From: Auriscalpium vulgare
Lineage: Eukaryota > Basidiomycota > Agaricomycetes > Russulales > Auriscalpiaceae
Length of the DNA stretch: 64,000 nucleotides
Direction: 5' to 3'
NCBI GenBank assembly: GCA_019915015.1
Contig: JAHBBC010000001.1
Coordinates: 310,001-374,000, forward strand
The position numbers and the translations under genes are program-made. Positions 45,181 to 55,971 of the stretch are shown one piece after another. Position 1 is the stretch's first letter. Every line of letters starts with the position of its first letter. The notes below the pieces were generated by a model. It ran no database searches. It saw only the letters and a program-made list of their open reading frames with translations, and was not told where the DNA came from.

Positions 45181-45420
45181 TCGAGTTGACTGACCATCCG
45201 CATACACGCAGCACGACATACCTCTTTGACTTGCACATTGACGCGCTCATCCATCTTTTCGCGGTCTGATTCCTCCTAGCTCTCCCAGTGGGCTTTTCTG
45301 TTTCGCCCTCAGGGCGGCCTCATGATCGATTTTGGCCTGCATCAATATCGGCCGAGGCCTTTGGAGTCTGGCACATCCAACTTGGAGCGGGAGTGGGGCG
45401 TGCGGGCGTCTCCCGCCAAT

Positions 45421-45507
45421 CGGTGCTGCGCGCGCATCCAGGTGCGCTGTATGCGCTGTCTCTTTCTTCACTTCGCTCACGCTGCACTCGCTAGTGCCAG
45501 CAAATGG
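45421..45507 (+). repeat. Dispersed repeat R3, copy 3
   Basis: GGTGCTGCGCGCGCATCCAG and GTGCGCTGTATGCGCTGTCT match 27447 exactly over these phrases; then CTTCACTTCGCTCACGCTGC and CGCTAGTGCCAGCAAA. Confidence 0.65.
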
Positions 45508-45740
45508 ACTCTAAGTTCCGCGTTTTACTCGGTCGGCGTACATCCGTCGTCAGCCGATGACTATGTGCTCGTAGGTCCCGCGCTACTCGGTGTCCATGAT
45601 CCACGGCCCATGATTCGGCGGACCGTGCTTACAGCCGACGGCAGCCAGCCTGCCAGTCCCTTTGTGGTTTCAATGGATCGCTGGTACCGCACGCTTGGAG
45701 AACAGGGTGTATGAGCGATCATAGAGATCGCCGGGGACCA

Positions 45741-45747
45741 TATATAA
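45741..45747 (+). promoter_or_regulatory. TATA box of the gene at 45808
   Basis: TATATAA lies 61 bp upstream of the ATG at 45808, with a CACCACC-ATG start context. Confidence 0.5.
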
Positions 45748-45807
45748 GCTTCAAGCCCCTGACCGTGGTATTTGTTGCTTATGAATCCTGTTTGACATTA
45801 CACCACC

Positions 45808-46682
45808 ATGTCTTCAGTCGCTCAGACTCTCGTGCCATGGGCGAACCTCCCGGCCTCCTCGGAAGCCGAACAAGGCATTCGTCCGCGCCTATGGACCGAC
45901 GACCCCCGCCTCGTCGTGATCCACGACAGGTATCTGTGGTACGCCATCCACGTCGACAGGAGCATCAAGGCAGCGAGAGCGGGGATCCCGAAAGCCCGTT
46001 TAGAAGCCCGTGTAGGGCAGCTGTACAACGAAGCCAAAGGGGAGATTGACGACAATCCCGCCACGTATCCGCGCCTGGATGACTATCCCCGCGACGATGG
46101 CGGGAAGGCGACGTGGTGGCGCAAGTGCGATGCGGTCTGCGATTTTCCTACGGAACAGTTTGTGCAGACGCGGACGAAGAAGGAGTGAGTGTCATGTTAT
46201 GGTTAGTGGTTTTTGAGAGCGTCGCTAATTGTCGGCACGCAGACACATGATACAGTGGCTCATTGCGTCCATGGCGATGAGCGTGATCTGCAGCTGCGAG
46301 CTCGACACTCGCACTGTGCACGATCACCTCCTGCGACACGCGGAAACAGAAGTGTACGTTGGTTTCGTTCGTACACGACCGCAATCTCCACATCCTGACT
46401 TGTCGCCACAGTTTGAAACTATGCGAACCCGACCTGTATGCGCAGTATATCGAGCATTCCGCCCGCGCGTTGGCCGAGCCGGATCTTCTCCTCTGGGTTG
46501 GCGAGTCGTTCTGCGATCGTGACACCGGCCTGGTGCAACACGTCGAGGACGCTGGGCATTCCATCGCGCTGGGTGAGTACTTCGTGCTGCGCACGGAGGG
46601 CGGGGAGCAGAGGCAGGTGTCGCGCGAAGATTTCAAGGCGATGGTGGATGGCTTGGAGCTGCCTGAGCACGTCGATGAATAG
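45808..46682 (+). CDS. Hypothetical protein, 252 aa, three exons
   Basis: Exons 45808-46184, 46243-46353 and 46412-46682 join in phase (introns of 58 bp each, GTGAGT...CGCAG and GTACGT...CACAG) to give 252 aa. The N-terminal part contains DDPRLVVIHDRYLWYAIHVDRS, the middle MIQWLIASMAMSVICSCE, a moderately hydrophobic segment, and the C-terminal part EHSARALAEPDLLLWVGESF. I do not recognise the family and assign no function. Support is strong for coding: TATA box, good start context, two clean introns and sustained codon-like composition. It is the only intact gene between 41 and 47 kb and lies beside repeat debris. Confidence 0.65.
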
Positions 46683-47305
46683 TCGGGCATCCTTTCTGTG
46701 AGTTCTGACTGCTGCTATTCATGTATGATTATTGCGTCGCCATGTTATCCAATCAGCGATGGAAGGTGCAAGAAAGGCAGACGGCCAGCCGTCGAACCGT
46801 CTGCGGCCTGCTACCGTGACGGCCTGTGCAGCGCCCGCCCAGGTAAGGACAACAATACCCCCTAAGTATCCCTCATGCGCCTACTCGCCCGCTCACAGAC
46901 TGACACCTCACCAAGTACTCCTGCGCTCCTGCGTCAGGGCGGCGGTGTCTGCCTCAGCGCTATCCGCCTGCTCGGCGTCGGTACTGCTACACACCGCAGA
47001 CGCTCGCGGTGCGATAGCCCAGTAGTGAGGGGGAGGCCCAGATTTTTGTGCGCCCGCCCCGCATCAGCTACGTGCTCTCTCAATATCGAGGGTTGAGTCG
47101 GTGGGCCACACGGTCGGTTGAGCATGCGTCGTGCAGAGACAACGGGCATCCTTGGTGGAAGTAAATTGCCTAAGGTCTGAGAGATAATAGCGCAGCTTTC
47201 GAGGCGATCTTGAGGCATAGCGCTCCGCACAACGGGTATCTCGCGTTCTTTGCTGGTATTCTCACATCATTCGGGGCGGGGTACAATTGATATGATATAG
47301 TACGT
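46683..47305. other. Intergenic region, no feature seen
   Basis: No open frame with splice partners, repeat unit or promoter could be supported in this stretch. Confidence 0.4.
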
Positions 47306-47460
47306 GACGGCGACGCCGTTGAAGAAATCGGGGACGAGCAGGAGTGCACATGATCGCATGAATGAGTCCGTGTTGGATGCCATGATGGTTGTGGTGAAAC
47401 CTGTCGCGGCACATGTTAATGTGGAGTCCGACGCGTGTTTACATTTTCCCCAGTTGCGCA
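47306..47460 (-). pseudogene. HNH_2-like family, 5' fragment (copy D)
   Basis: On the minus strand a shared upstream block and ATG at 47384 open a reading MASNTDSFMRSCALLLVPDF, almost the start of copy B at 48853. The match ends about codon 27, where unrelated sequence follows. It lies about 170 bp beyond the stop codon of copy B, as expected for a partial tandem duplication. Confidence 0.75.
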
Positions 47461-47553
47461 ATGACAGGGAAAAGCTCGTTTTCCGCGCTGAGAAAAGATT
47501 GGCAACAATTACGGGAATATGGCACAATGTTTGTAGAACTCCAGAACCGATGC

Positions 47554-48853
47554 CTACGGGAAGTATTCCGAGAGGGGCGGGGGCGCGGAGTTGCGCTCCT
47601 TGTCCCTCAATGCCGATGCCGCAGCGTCCTTCCTCGATGCCAATGCCGCGGCGTCGTCGGCGATGGTGAATAGTAGATCCTTTGCTATCATCAAACCGGC
47701 GAGATGAGGTCCTGCTCCGGACAAGTGTAGGATGCGGACGCAGGCACGATGGAAACTGAGGAGCAGGGGATCAGGTAGAGGAAGTTCCTTCAGATCAGCC
47801 GACGTAAACGTTACGGGGTTCTCGGGCAACTTCTTGAGCAGGTCTTGCCGCGAGGACTCGACACGATATGTGTTAGAGCGACCCTAGAAGACATGAATAG
47901 GGGATATCGACCAGTCTAGCAAGACGAAACGTGCATACCTCAACGGGAGTGAGCCACAGCTCCATGCAGGTGAAGGTTTCATCCGCCGGCACACCAAGCG
48001 TCATGATGTTTCGCAAGTCGTTCACTCGTTGACCCTCGACCTGCTTCGAGGCAAGACCTCCCGACGGCTGTAGAATCGCCCGGACCATCGACCGCTGAGA
48101 ACATATATTAGATTGAGGGCAAATATAACACGATTGGTGACGCACTGCCGTGATATGGCCAGATAGCAATTTGTGCGGTATTATGTGGCAAGCCCTGGTC
48201 CGCGTGGGCAGAGTTTCGTGTGTCAATCCTCTCCTCCAGTGCTCGTTGTGGTCCAATTGCCTGGTGAGAATGCAACGGTTGTCTTCGCGGATGAGAGCCT
48301 ATGGTGTATCAGCGGCACTCAGGATGGATCCGGCACATAAGAAACTCAACTGCTTTTCGGACCACATCGAAAGGGCCCACTTTCTTTTCCTCATAGTCAT
48401 CTTCGTACTCGCGATACTGGTCCTCATCACTGTATTCATAGACTGCAAGACGAGCACATAGATAAGCGAGAGCAAAGACGCGAAAGCTGTCGAGCACTCA
48501 CAAGTATTCAACACGATGTCGACGTAGAACGACGCGAGCGACGCAAGGCAGCGCTGCGTCTCGGCGTCGTCCTCTCGCACGCAGCGGTTGATTTCCTCCG
48601 CCACGATATCGACGAATTCCTCCCCTGGCGCCTCGCAAAGAAAGCCCCCGAGAACGCGACCTGCGACTTCCGGTGTGAACGTGGGCTGGGTCCAGTCGTC
48701 CGTTGAAGGGGGCCACCACGCCCCTAAAACCTCCAACGCGCGCGCGCGGTCGTAGGCTTGCTGACGGGGCTCCGTGACGGCGACGCCGTTGAAGAGATCG
48801 GGGACGAGCGGGAGCGCACAGGTCCGCATGAATGGGTCCGTGTTGGATGCCAT
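47554..48853 (-). CDS. HNH_2-like domain protein, copy B (intact variant)
   Basis: Exons (minus strand) 48853-48502, 48442-48351, 48298-47939 and 47883-47554 give 377 aa. The N-terminal domain and acidic linker (EYEDDYEEKK) match copy A. The HNH_2-like part has REDNRCILT and ACHIIPH with the His (H186) that copies A and C have lost. The place of copy A's third intron has no usable GT donor here, but the whole stretch reads open in frame, so about 31 residues are either added to the protein or removed by another donor. The last-motif His is also absent (Asp). The C-terminal third is shorter and diverged. This is the copy most likely to keep metal binding; nuclease activity is inferred at best. 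Confidence 0.65.
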
Positions 48854-50282
48854 GATGGTTGTGGTGAAGCTTGTGGCGGCGCTTGCAGAGTCCCCGACGC
48901 ATGTTTGCGCGTGTTTACATTTTCACGACGGGGTAACTATGTCTCTGAAGCTATTGGCAGGTATTCCAGCCTATCGTCACCAAGGGTTTCGAGATCGCCG
49001 TAATGTACAGTCGCGAGGTAAGTACTAAGACGCAAGTGACGGCGCGGAGTACAATTCTTTCTCGCATCAACGGCGGTCATGACGAAGAGACGACGACCTG
49101 TGTGGCTTTGAACGAGGTGCGTAGGAGCGTCCAGTCCGTGATGCGCTCGCAACGTACGGCAGAAGTCATTGATCCATCCCTGCGCCTACGCCGGTGCAGG
49201 CGCTACTCTAGGACATAGTGCGTGAGTGAGATTGGATCGAAACACCTGGAAAGCACGAGCGCACGGTGCGCGGTACGCACTGGGAGCCGCTCATCCCGTA
49301 TCCTGCGGGCCTGTGCTCTGCGACGCAAATACCAGTTGGCCTGGTACTAGCAAGCATTCTCAAGGACCTTTGCGCCCATCGGGCGAGCGAAGGAGTGTGG
49401 GGAGAGTATCTGCGAGCTGTTGGAGGCACGCGACGGGACTGTTTAGCTATTGAGAGAACTCGAAACGCACCGCGCGCGAAATTGGTGGGACGGCACCGAG
49501 GCAGCCTCGTGCCACTGACTAGCGGTCGTGCGTCTGATCACCGCGACAGTGAGATGGGACCAACATAAGAACAAGTGGGATGGGGTGTGGGCGCACCGTG
49601 TTCGACGCTTCAACGCTCCCAGCCTGAGCCCGCAGTCCTGCTCCTCGGCGTCCAGCAGATTCGTGCAGCAGCATGCGAGGGTCCCGGTCAGCGGGTGATG
49701 CCTTTACGACGGCTACTGCTCGACTTTTCCGTGGACTCCTGGTGGTGAGTGGGGAGAAGAGGAAGAAGAGGAAGAAGAGGACGCAGGCAACAGGCGGTCG
49801 CGCTGGCAGTGGCAGTGTACTCCGAGCACGTGCGTTGACGCGTCGACGCGTCCCCTCCCCGGCCTTGTTTGTCCGCTCTCCTCACATCAAACACGCGTTG
49901 CTACGGATAGCGCACCCCGCTGTCAACCTAGCCGTGTCTCTCTTTCCCTCGCGCTGGCGTGGACGCTCGCTGAGGACTGCGCGTCTCGTCGTCCTCATCT
50001 GTATCTCATGGCATTCGCTGATCAACTCTGCTAGTGGTGTCCGCGCCTGTCGTCGGCACAACGTCACGAAGAGCTGGCGGATCCTATTGGTGCATAGTTT
50101 TACTGGTATTACACCAATTAGAGATGTTTATTATGTGTCTTAGAGGGACGAGACGCGAAAATACCTGCGAGATCAGGAGCACTGGTCGCTGACGAGCACA
50201 ATATATTCATGCACCGACAAGACTGATACGCAATCGGCAACGACTGCAGGAACGTAACACGATGTAACTTAAGAACGGATGG
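48854..50282. other. Intergenic region with inverted P unit
   Basis: 48890-48930 holds the conserved upstream block of copy B (GTAAACA on the minus strand). 49951-50282 is the downstream flank of the inverted duplication. Between them lie a P unit (49700-49990) and a GAAGAGGAAGAAGAG purine run at 49755-49782. No gene is supported. Confidence 0.5.
49700..49990 (-). repeat. Dispersed promoter-like repeat (P unit), inverted
   Basis: The reverse complement shows GAGGGAAAGAGAGACACGG, CAACGCGTGTTTGATGTGAG, GAGAGCGGACAAACAAGG, GACGCGTCGACGCGTC and CGCACGTGCTCGGAGTACAC, closest to the unit at 41810. Confidence 0.6.
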
Positions 50283-51609
50283 CTACGGAATTATGGCGGG
50301 CGTGTCCTCTGAGTCGTCATGTCTGAAAACCAATGCTTCCTGGGCAACGCTGGTTAGTTCCATCATGAGTTCCTCCACTCTTAGTACATCCAAAATATGC
50401 CTCATTGCCCCGGACAAGTGTAGAACGCGGGCGCAGGCACGATGGAGACTGAGGAGCACAGGATCAGGCAGCGGACGTTTCTGCGGGTCTGTTGAAGTAA
50501 ACGTTACGGGGTTCTCGCGCAGGAGCACATTCCTGAGCGCGTGTACTGACATCCCTTCGACACGATATGTGTCAGAGCGACCCTGAAAGACATTAGTAAA
50601 GTAATTCAACTTGTCTAGCATGGCGCACCTCGACAGGAGTGAGCCACAGGTGGAGGGGGTGAAGTGTCCGTATGCCGTCAGGTCGAGCGTCAAGGATGTT
50701 TTACAAATCATTGACGCGTTGTCCATTGACCTGCATCATGTCAAGACCTCCCGACGGCTGTAGGATCGCCCGGACCATAGACCGCTGGAAATATATGAAC
50801 ACTTCATTAGAACGAGCGCAAGTATAACACCATTAGCGACGCACTGCCGTGTGATTTCCAGACGTCATCATATGCGGGATGATATAGCACGCCTGGGTAT
50901 GCGTCCACCGAGGTCCGGGGTCCGTTCCTCTGCTCCGCTGGCTGTAGTCCAAGTACTTGGTGAGGATGCAACGGTTGTCTTCGCGGATGAGAGCCTATGG
51001 TGTATCAGCGGTACGTCTTAGCGGTCAGCACATAGGAGACTCGACTGATTTCTCGGCCATAACAAAAGGGTCCATGCTCTTTTCCTTAAAATCATCGTCG
51101 TCCTCGCGATGGCGTGTGTCATCACTGTATTTAATGACTGCAAGACGAACACATAAGTCAAGGACGCAAAAGCTGTTGAGCACTCACATGTTTTCAACAC
51201 GACGTCGACGTAGAACGACGCGAGCGACGCAAGAGAGCGCTGCGTCTGGGTGTCGTCCTCTCGCACGCAGCTGTTGATTTCCTCCGCCACGACGTCAACC
51301 CATTCTTCCCCTGGTGCCTCGCAAAGAAAGCGCCCGAGAACGCGCCCTCCGACTTCAGGGGCGAACGTGGGCTGGCACCAGTCGTCTGTCGCAGTGGGCC
51401 ACGCCCCTAAAACCTCCAACGCGCGCGCGCGGTCGTAGGCTTGCTGGCGGGGCTCCGTGACAGCGATGCCGTCGAAGAGGGCGGGCTCGAGCGGGAGGGC
51501 AGAGGGTGGCAAGGGCACAATAAAGTCGTCCAGGTTGAGTGCCATGATGGTTGTGGTGAAGGGCGGCTGCCACCGCTGAACATCCGACATATGTTTGCGC
51601 GTGTTTACG
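49951..51609 (-). repeat. Arm 2 of the 1.66-kb inverted segmental duplication
   Basis: Reverse-complement match of 19999-21664 including exons, introns and 3' flank. This arm has accumulated the disabling changes described for copy C. Confidence 0.75.
50283..51545 (-). pseudogene. HNH_2-like family, copy C (disabled)
   Basis: Exons 1-3 match copy A (51545-51188, 51137-51046, from 50994). Three breaks are visible. The third intron donor GT is AT (change at 50871). A GAA codon of copy A is TAA (50701-50703). One extra base follows in the next few codons (CTGACG to CTTGACG). One base is also missing near the end. The frame downstream still resembles the C-terminus of A. The LTR of the 12-kb element begins about 200 bp upstream of the ATG, so its promoter may also be displaced. 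Confidence 0.8.
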
Positions 51610-51743
51610 GTGATTCCCGTGCATATACTCCCCTAGCTGTACTTGCTGGTAGTGGGCCGGTGCTAAGCACGGCAGGTACGATTCCATTTCTAATGGTTTG
51701 TAAATATCATTATGTAGTTAATGTTAGTATCCATTTGCTGCGG

Positions 51744-53036
51744 TGATGGACACAACCAGGTAGTAGGGCGGAATGCGTAACGTAGCACCAATCCCTAGAG
51801 CGCTGCAGAGATGTCGGTGTGTGTGCGAGCGAGCGTCAGGAGTCCCGGAGTAAGCGACGACCGTCTCCGATCAATCGTACTGCGATCCGATCGAGAGCGC
51901 AGCAGCGACGAGGCGATCGATCGACTCTCCGACCGATCGGAAAGCGAGGCTTCGACGTACGACGTCGGAAGGCTGCGACGCGACTGCGATCGAGGACTCG
52001 GGCAAAGGGGCAACAACGATGGAACAAGATGAGGGCGATAAGACGGGAAGCGAGAACAAAGGCTAAGGCGATGGCTGAGGCTGAGGCGCGAGAGCAGTCA
52101 ACCGATGTTGACCGCTATACGATACGACGAGGGCGAGAGTGCACGACTTGTGCTCGGAGCGATGAGGGGGGAACGTAACTTGCATTTCGCAGAGTATCCG
52201 ACGACTATTTATACGTTGCGACGAGTACAGTGCGTGTCCGATCGAGTAAGTACGGAAACATCGGAAAGACAAAAGAAAAGATAGCGGCGTCGTGTCAAAT
52301 GGTGCGGACAATGTGCGAGAGTCATGCGACGGTCAGACGACGAGGAACGAGGCGGGGGACGATGTCGAGCGAACGATCAGCGCTGTCAGGGAACAAAGGA
52401 AACGGCGCGGGAAACGATCCTCTCTGTCGTCGACTGTGGGAAACAGCGTCGGGGAGCGCGGGAACGGACAATGCGCGCCATATCGAGCGCGATAGCGGTG
52501 GTCCGATGATGTGGGCACGAGGCTGCGCCTTCCGATTGCGAACGTTCGGAGTGCACCACTCTCGACGCGGTCGCGACTGGGTCACGTGTCGATCGCAAGT
52601 CGCGTCGTGACTGCGGGGGCGTAGCGCGGGTCGTAAGGCGCTAGGGCGCATCGGAGGGAAGCGGGCGAGTTGGTAGCGCTGAATCGGAGGACGTCGGGGT
52701 AGTCGGACTCGTGTGGCGGACAATGGGCAAGCGGACAATGAGCGACTGAGGCGGTACTCGGATGGCGTGAGAGCTCCGGAGCTGCGTAGCGCCGAGCGTG
52801 GCTGTCGTGCGACCAGGCTGTGCGAGTCTGATGGAAATCTGATGCGTCGTGACGGGCGTGGGAAATGCTGTGCTGGCGAGCGTGTGGCGACTGGGGGCGC
52901 GTGGTGCGAGCAGCGTGGGAGTCGGCGGGGCGTTCCGATCGTGGCGCAGGAAGGCCGAGGTCACGTGACCGAGGACTTGGTCGAAAATGCGAAAAGACAG
53001 TCGAGATCCCCTCCCAGCGCGGGACGGGGCTTGTCA
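51744..53036 (-). repeat. 3' LTR of the 12-kb element
   Basis: 1293 bp with TG...CA ends. Apparent open frames inside (up to 138 aa) occur identically in the other LTR and are not considered genes. Confidence 0.93.
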
Positions 53037-53077
53037 CCTCCTCCTCACTGAGAACCTGACCGTCCACGGTCAGTGCG
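53037..53077 (-). promoter_or_regulatory. 3' polypurine tract region of the 12-kb element
   Basis: In sense direction GAGGAGGAGG abuts the 3' LTR. Just upstream is a 7-bp inverted repeat with four-base loop (plus strand CTGACCG-TCCA-CGGTCAG, 53056-53073). The whole 41 bp recurs at 57423-57463. Confidence 0.75.
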
Positions 53078-53568
53078 TCGAGGCGATGCCGTCGTACGGG
53101 AGTAGTCGGAAAGCGAATTGAATGGCGGGGGAGTCGGAGACGCATAGCGGGCATGTCGGAAGCGATTAGCGGGGTCGGTCGGGATCGGATGACTGCGGCG
53201 GGCGAGGTCGGCGGAAAATACCCAAGTCGGAGGCGAACGTGCGAGTCTGGAGGGTCGTCGCAGGAAGGGTCGATACTGGATGAAGACGTAGGCGCCGTGG
53301 TGATGTCATGGGCTAGGCGCGGCGCGTCATGCAGCCGGGAAGGTGTACTTGGCTACCAAAGGCGATCGCAGGTGAGGCGGAGACGTGGGGTCGAAGTCCA
53401 AGTATCGCCGACACGTTGCAGGCAGCACAAGGGCGCGACCGCAAAATTTGACGAAGTCGAACGAGTCGCAAGGGCACAATGGGGGCGCCGGAATCGCATA
53501 AAAGGCGTGCGATCGCGAGTCGGAGGCATCATTCTCCTGCCTTCCTACCTCTGGCGCTTCGTCGAAAC

Positions 53569-55630
53569 ATGTCCGCCCCCACTCCTCGCCGCCTCTCCGA
53601 CGACAGCGTCGTTCGACAGCTCGAACGCGTCTTCAACCAGTGGTCCGACGGCGCTGACGCAGCGCAACGACTCCGATGGGTCCGCGACATGGCCAAGGCC
53701 ATCGTGAGTACTTGTGCGACCCTTCCCCTGGATTCGCGACTGACTTCTTCTCTTCAGGCTTTCGCCCACTCGTATCCGAACGTCGAGGCGCGACTCGCGC
53801 AAATCATCGTGGACTTCCGGGCGGTCTACCGGGAGCACGGCACACCGGAGTGGAAGGAGTTGGCGCGGGAAGCGCTGTACGACGCGTCGGAGTTGGCGAA
53901 TGAGCCCGAGGTACGTGATCGCTTTCTTGGGTTATGGCTTGCGACTGATTCCTTCCTCCAGGTAGACGACGACGAGTACTTCCAACAGATGCTCGCCAGC
54001 GACGCCGCGCCGGACGCGTTCGTCGCACCACTTGCTCCTGCGCAGCCTTCTCCCGCTCCTTCTCCCGCACCTCGCCCTGTCCAGCCTCGCCGCTCAGTCC
54101 CTCCACCATACCAGCCGACTCCTGCTCGTGCAGTGTCGCTGGCTCCGATCGCGGTCGAGGAGGTCCCTGAGTCGTCGGAAGACGGTGAGGTACACGAGTC
54201 GGGGAGCGACGAGATCGTCGAAGTCACTCCTCACGTCGCGGAGTCCGTCGTCGCTCGCCGACGTAAAGGCGAGTCGGATAGGGAGTTCAGCACCCGGATG
54301 CAGTTCGCGAAGGCGCACGCCGACGCGCTCGTCACTCGCATCCAAGTCGGCGAGTTCAACTACAAGGGCAAGGCGGTAAGTCCTGATCGCTTTGGTTCTC
54401 CGACCGCATGCTGACTCTTCCACAGGCTTGCGACTACTGCGCGGAGACAGGCTCGGATGGGCGTATCGATTGTCGCTACAAGGCGACCCTCAAGCCGTCG
54501 GGATGGACCGTGGAGTGCGAGAAGTGCAGAAAGGCGAAGAAGGGGTGTCGGTGGAGTGAAACCGAAGCGCGCGGTATGTCCCTTTTCCTTTCTCCTGGCC
54601 GCCGCTGTTGACGTAGGCTCGTAGCGACTATGCTTGCGCGGAAGGCGTCCGCGGCGGCCGGACACAAGACAGAAGCGGTTATACCAGTCGCAGGCCACAA
54701 GCGGGTCGCGTCAGCGACTCCCGATCGAGAAGACTCCGGCCCTGCTTTCAAGGCTCCGAAGAGGGCGCATGAGACCGCGCGCAAGGAGACACGGGCGTCG
54801 GCACAAGGTGAGTACCCCCCTGTGAGGTCCTCCGATCATTACTGACTTCGTCGTTGATCCCTTCTTAGGTCCTCCACGTTCCTTTGTCGGCAAGCCTCCG
54901 CCGCCTGTCGCCGCCGCCGTCCCCGCACTAGCCAACATGGACGTCGACGTGACTCAAGAGGCCGGACCGTCGCATCAAGTCGAAGGAGCGCGTCAAGAGG
55001 TGCCGCCAGAGTCGCAAACGCAACGGACGGTGCCAGGTACAAGCAGCCAGCTCTTCTTGGCGAGTCCCGAGGCGACGACTGACGTGCCGCGCTCAGGATC
55101 GGAACGCGCAGGCTCGTGGGTGCAAGAGGTCGCGGAGTGGCAAACGCCGCCGGTCGACGTGTTCGAGGCAGAGGAGGAGCCGATCGCAGGTGAGTCGTGT
55201 CTTGGGTTTGTTCGAGGCTACGTTAACCGTTTTCCTAGGTCCGTCGCATCCGGCGACCGCGCGTCCAGCCGCCAGCAAGGGCAAGGGCAAGGGCAAGGCG
55301 CTCCGTCAACACATTCTCCCTCCCGGTCCACGTCCACGCGACTTCGTCGCGTTTCCCTCCTTCGCCTCCCTTCAAGACCTCGTCGCTGGGCCGATCGAGA
55401 CAGTCTCGGGCGCCAGGACTCCGGGGGGCATCACGCTCCTCGTCAAGGAGGTCCGCAAGACGCGCTCGGCGGAACTCGCCCAGATGTTCGCCCTCCGCGA
55501 CTCATTCATCGACGGCTGGTGGCGCGACGTCCGCTTGATCAACGCGCCCCTCTGGAGGGCGTTCGCGGCGGGGCAGGTCCCGAGGATCCTGCGCGAGGAG
55601 GACGAGTGGTACGAGGTGTTCGAGGAGTAG
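53569..55630 (+). CDS. Antisense seven-exon gene inside the 12-kb element; zinc-cluster-like protein (581 aa)
   Basis: Exons 53569-53703, 53758-53910, 53962-54375, 54426-54573, 54625-54807, 54869-55189 and 55239-55630 join in phase to exactly 582 codons with the stop. Introns are 49-61 bp, GT-AG, and most hold CTGAC- or TTAAC-like branch sites. Residues 1-120 look helical; 130-235 are Pro/Ser/Glu-rich; residues 236-275 hold six Cys as C-x2-C-x10-C-x14-C-x2-C-x6-C, with CEKCRKAKKGC resembling half of a fungal Zn(II)2Cys6 DNA-binding cluster. Then follow a basic stretch, a low-complexity stretch with a GKGKGK run, and a conserved-looking C-terminal domain (about 470-581, including SFIDGWWRDVRLINAP). 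DNA or nucleic acid binding is inferred; no env, RNase H or chromodomain features are seen. It lies antisense between pol and the 3' LTR, so its introns are not removable from the genomic RNA. Confidence 0.8.
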
Positions 55631-55971
55631 GCGACGGGTCGGGGATGTGAGGCGACTTCGTAGATAATGTATTTGTAGCGCGACTTGTTCTTGTTGATCT
55701 GCGACTTGACTTGAATTCGACTTTCTTGCTTGCTCCGACTGTCTTGATGAACTCGTGAGAAACGCGACTTGACTCCGACTAAATGAGGATAAAAGAATGT
55801 GGGTGTCCGACTAAGTCGAACTAATGACTTTTGTTTAAGCCTCAGTAATCCTTCATAGGCTAAGGCCCTTTATCTTGAGTGGGCCTGCGCTACAGCGATA
55901 CGACGCGAGCGACTTGGTGATGGGGATGGAAAAGGAAAGGAATGTCGGAGGGATGATGCGATCGGAACTCT
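55631..55971. other. Spacer between the antisense gene and pol, convergent ends
   Basis: About 340 bp between two converging stop codons, with many CGACTTG/TCCGACT repeats. It should contain the polyadenylation region of the antisense gene; no clear signal was identified. Confidence 0.4.

Larger units (their letters stand above)
40937..45740. other. Region of decayed, mutually related repeat units
   Basis: No intact gene was found. The region holds R2 units at 41190-41470 and 42905-43310, P units at 41810-42030 and 43690-43880, a tandem array at 44070-45180 and an R3 copy at 45421-45507. An ATG at about 42140, after the P unit, opens only 30 codons rich in Glu/Leu. The coding-like tail 45510-45714 has a relative at 27540-27745 in a different frame state, so both are probably pseudogene ends. 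Confidence 0.5.

Noticed and set aside
53569..55630. Antisense gene of the 12-kb element as an envelope-like gene
   Set aside because: No signal peptide, membrane helix or glycoprotein features; it is intron-bearing, basic and cysteine-cluster-containing, and on the opposite strand.
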